Part shown: positions 62,339-64,000 of the stretch, in pieces
How positions within the stretch are numbered: position 1 is the first letter of the stretch
Layout of the letters: the number at the start of each line of letters is the position of its first letter
Assembly (NCBI GenBank): GCA_028289605.1
Contig: JANQON010000009.1
Coordinates: 496,001 to 560,000 of the forward strand
DNA length: 64,000 bases
Direction of reading: 5' to 3'
Origin: Hyphococcus sp.
GTDB lineage: Bacteria; Pseudomonadota; Alphaproteobacteria; Caulobacterales; Parvularculaceae
The notes under the pieces: model-generated
Seen by the model: only the letters and a program-made list of their open reading frames with translations
What the model was told of the DNA's origin: nothing
Databases searched by the model: none
Program-made: the position numbers and the translations under genes

Positions 62339-63444
62339 ACCGCCGCACCTTTCTCGCCGCATCAACCGCCGCCGGAGTTCTCATGACCAACGCCGCCGCT
62401 GATTCTCGCGAACGATATACGGCGCTTGCGCTGCAGACGCTGTGCGACGCCGTCAATCAGGACAAGTCCCGGCGCGGGGCGCGCAAGCGGATGGAAGCGT
62501 CCCTCGCCCGCGTCACCGGTCAAATCGCCGCCTCCAAAGGCTTCCTGAAAAGCTTCAACGGCTATGACCTGAAGCTCGTTGTCCTGCCGGAATACTGGAT
62601 GACGGGTTTCCCGCTGGGAGAAACCCGCGAGGAGTGGCAGGACAAAGCCGTGATCGAGATGGACGGCGCCTTTGCGGGTATGATGGCCGACATGGCGAAG
62701 AAGTTCGGCATCTATCTGTGCTCTAACCATTACGAGAACGATCCCAATTTTCCGGACCTCTATTTTCAGGCGAATGTCGTTTATTCTCCCGCCGGCGAGT
62801 CCATATTGCGCTACCGGCGCATGATTTCTCTGTATTCGCCGAGCCCCTATGACGTTTGGGACCGCTATCTTGAAATCTACGGCGCCGATGCAATCTTCCC
62901 GGTCGCCGATACGGAGATTGGCGTTGTCGGCACCATCGCAAGCGAGGAAATCCTGTTTCCGGAGATCGCGCGCATGCATGCAATGAAGGGGGCTGAACTT
63001 CTGTTGCATCCAACGTCGGAAGTGGGATCGCCGAAACTGACGCCGAAGGACGTCGCCAAGCGCGCCCGCGCGCTTGAAAACATCGCCTATGTGATATCCG
63101 CCAATTCGGGCGGCATTGCCGGCACGGCCGTACCGCAAACATCGACCGACGGCATGTCGAAAATCGTCGACTGGAAAGGCGCCGTCGCCGCCGAAGCCAA
63201 TCAGGGCGAAACCATGAACGCCAACGCGGTGATCGACCTCGAAGGACTGCGCTCCGCACGCCGCAAGACCGGCATGTCGAATTTCCTCTCGCGCTTGCCC
63301 ATGGCCGCCTTTGCGCCGACCTATGATGGCGACATCGCGCCGGCCAATCGTACGCCGGACGGCAAGATGATCGAACGCAAAGACGCGATCGCCGGACAAC
63401 AGAACGTCATTGATCGCTTGGTCGCTGACGGCATTATCAAATAG
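62335..63444 (+). CDS. Tat-exported nitrilase-superfamily protein lacking the catalytic Cys
   Basis: A 369-residue protein with a twin-arginine leader (MNRRTFLAASTAAGVLM) and a carbon-nitrogen hydrolase fold. The Glu of the triad is present (E86 in VVLPEYWMTG). The Lys position reads Arg (R162 in ILRYRRMIS), and the Cys position reads Ser (S203 in GTIASEEILFPE, where active members have C-Y-D/E-x-x-FPE). The canonical E-K-C triad is therefore E-R-S. The start ATG overlaps the upstream stop. It is either a pseudoenzyme or one with altered chemistry. The Tat leader also separates it from its cytoplasmic operon mates. Confidence 0.85.
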   Translation: MNRRTFLAASTAAGVLMTNAAADSRERYTALALQTLCDAVNQDKSRRGARKRMEASLARVTGQIAASKGFLKSFNGYDLKLVVLPEYWMTGFPLGETREEWQDKAVIEMDGAFAGMMADMAKKFGIYLCSNHYENDPNFPDLYFQANVVYSPAGESILRYRRMISLYSPSPYDVWDRYLEIYGADAIFPVADTEIGVVGTIASEEILFPEIARMHAMKGAELLLHPTSEVGSPKLTPKDVAKRARALENIAYVISANSGGIAGTAVPQTSTDGMSKIVDWKGAVAAEANQGETMNANAVIDLEGLRSARRKTGMSNFLSRLPMAAFAPTYDGDIAPANRTPDGKMIERKDAIAGQQNVIDRLVADGIIK

Positions 63445-63450
63445 CGCGCG

Positions 63451-64000
63451 ATGACCGAAACGCTGCAATACAGGCCGGGGAGCCCCATCGGCGAGATCAT
63501 TCTCAACCAGCCGTCGAAACGCAACGCAATCAATGCGGACATGTGGCGCGGCCTTGGCGAGACTGTTGCAAAGGCGACGGCGGACGCGAGCGTGAAAGTC
63601 GTTGTTGTGCGCGGGCAAGGCGACCATTTCGCGGCCGGCGCCGACATCAGCGAGTTCGAACAAACCTACGCCACCACACAGAGCGCTGCCCGCTACACGC
63701 AGACCATGCTCGACTCATTGGCGGCGCTTGAACACTGCCCCAAGCCGACGATCGCCATGATCCGAGGCTCGTGCGTCGGCGGCGGCTGTTCGATCGCGCT
63801 CGCCTGCGATTTCCGGTTTGCCAGCGATACGGCGCGGTTCGGTGCGACGCCCGGCAAACTGGGGCTGGTCTATTCGCTGGCGGATACAAGGCGTCTCGTT
63901 CAGACCGTCGGCGTCAGCGGCGCGAAAGACCTTCTGTTCACCGGGCGCTTGATTGATGCGAGCGAAGCGCAGGCGATGGGACTGTGTGACCGCATCTATC
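63451..64000 (+). CDS. Enoyl-CoA hydratase/isomerase-family protein (partial)
   Basis: The first 183 residues of a crotonase, cut by the right edge. The fold is clear: IGEIILNQPSKRNAINADMW, GDHFAAGADISEFE (oxyanion hole) and MIRGSCVGGGCSIALACDFRFAS. The segment after it reads FGATPGKLGLVYS, without the Glu that hydratases carry in the FGQPE position, so hydratase chemistry is uncertain. The start ATG is 7 bases after the nitrilase stop. As fifth gene of the operon it suggests that degradation ends in a CoA thioester. Confidence 0.88.
   Translation, partial: MTETLQYRPGSPIGEIILNQPSKRNAINADMWRGLGETVAKATADASVKVVVVRGQGDHFAAGADISEFEQTYATTQSAARYTQTMLDSLAALEHCPKPTIAMIRGSCVGGGCSIALACDFRFASDTARFGATPGKLGLVYSLADTRRLVQTVGVSGAKDLLFTGRLIDASEAQAMGLCDRIY

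Noticed and set aside
62362-63663. A 433-codon leftward open frame opposite the nitrilase-like gene
   Set aside because: It runs against an operon of overlapping genes with clear families, and its translation (Arg/His-rich) matches nothing; it is a GC-driven antisense frame.

Overview
The window looks like chromosomal DNA of a GC-rich, aerobic, oligotrophic alphaproteobacterium related to the Caulobacter / Hyphomonas / Parvularcula group. The clues are three large TonB-dependent receptors, a xylose-type operator that matches the Caulobacter XylR box, FNR/FixK-type boxes, and sugar-porter and sodium-symporter carriers. No rRNA, tRNA, CRISPR array, insertion sequence or phage gene was seen.

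Layout. (1) 1-8.7 kb: a COG2187 phosphotransferase (cut by the left edge) and a tandem universal stress protein run leftward. Opposite them is a three-gene ABC exporter (ATPase, double-FtsX permease, HlyD-type adaptor), with three FNR-like boxes in the shared intergenic region. A flippase-like membrane protein with an unresolved start, an LCM-type methyltransferase and a small membrane protein follow. (2) 8.9-28.3 kb: a xylan/xylose utilisation island. It holds a TonB receptor, two sugar-porter permeases, a GH26-like lipoprotein, a Gfo/Idh oxidoreductase, GH43 beta-xylosidase, aldose epimerase, a PhyH dioxygenase, a LacI-type regulator, xylulokinase, xylose isomerase, a small transaldolase and a GH3 lipoprotein. 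Three copies of one 14-20 bp palindrome sit in front of the transcription units. (3) 28.4-35.2 kb: an NTF2-like protein; a 954-residue protein with metalloprotease motif, VWA domain and C-terminal membrane anchor, arranged like animal CLCA proteins; a decayed NTF2-like gene; a hydrolase-like lipoprotein; and a PKHD-type dioxygenase. (4) 35.3-43.5 kb: a 2735-residue autotransporter with a modular repeat passenger. (5) 44-55.9 kb: a probable peptide-scavenging locus of M20 peptidase, S9 peptidase and TonB receptor, divergent from an ECF sigma / FecR / STN-receptor cell-surface signalling operon. (6) 55.9-64 kb: small secreted or membrane proteins, then a divergent pair of units. One carries a sodium/solute symporter, a secreted VOC protein and a DUF1330 protein. 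The other is a tightly overlapping catabolic operon of isochorismatase-like amidohydrolase, two PuuE-like deacetylases, a Tat-exported nitrilase homologue without its catalytic Cys, and a crotonase cut by the right edge.

How it works together (inference). In the xylose island, xylo-oligosaccharides would cross the outer membrane through the TonB receptor and be trimmed by lipoprotein hydrolases. They would enter through the MFS carriers, be cut to xylose by the cytoplasmic GH43 enzyme, and pass through mutarotase, isomerase and kinase to the pentose-phosphate pathway, all under the LacI-type repressor. The last operon probably degrades a cyclic amide or ureide-like compound whose identity cannot be read from sequence alone.

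The items most worth a second look are the CLCA-like protein, the nitrilase with a replaced catalytic triad inside an unassigned catabolic operon, the xylose regulon in which a Caulobacter-type operator controls the isomerase pathway plus a GH26 enzyme and a PhyH oxygenase, and the giant repeat autotransporter.
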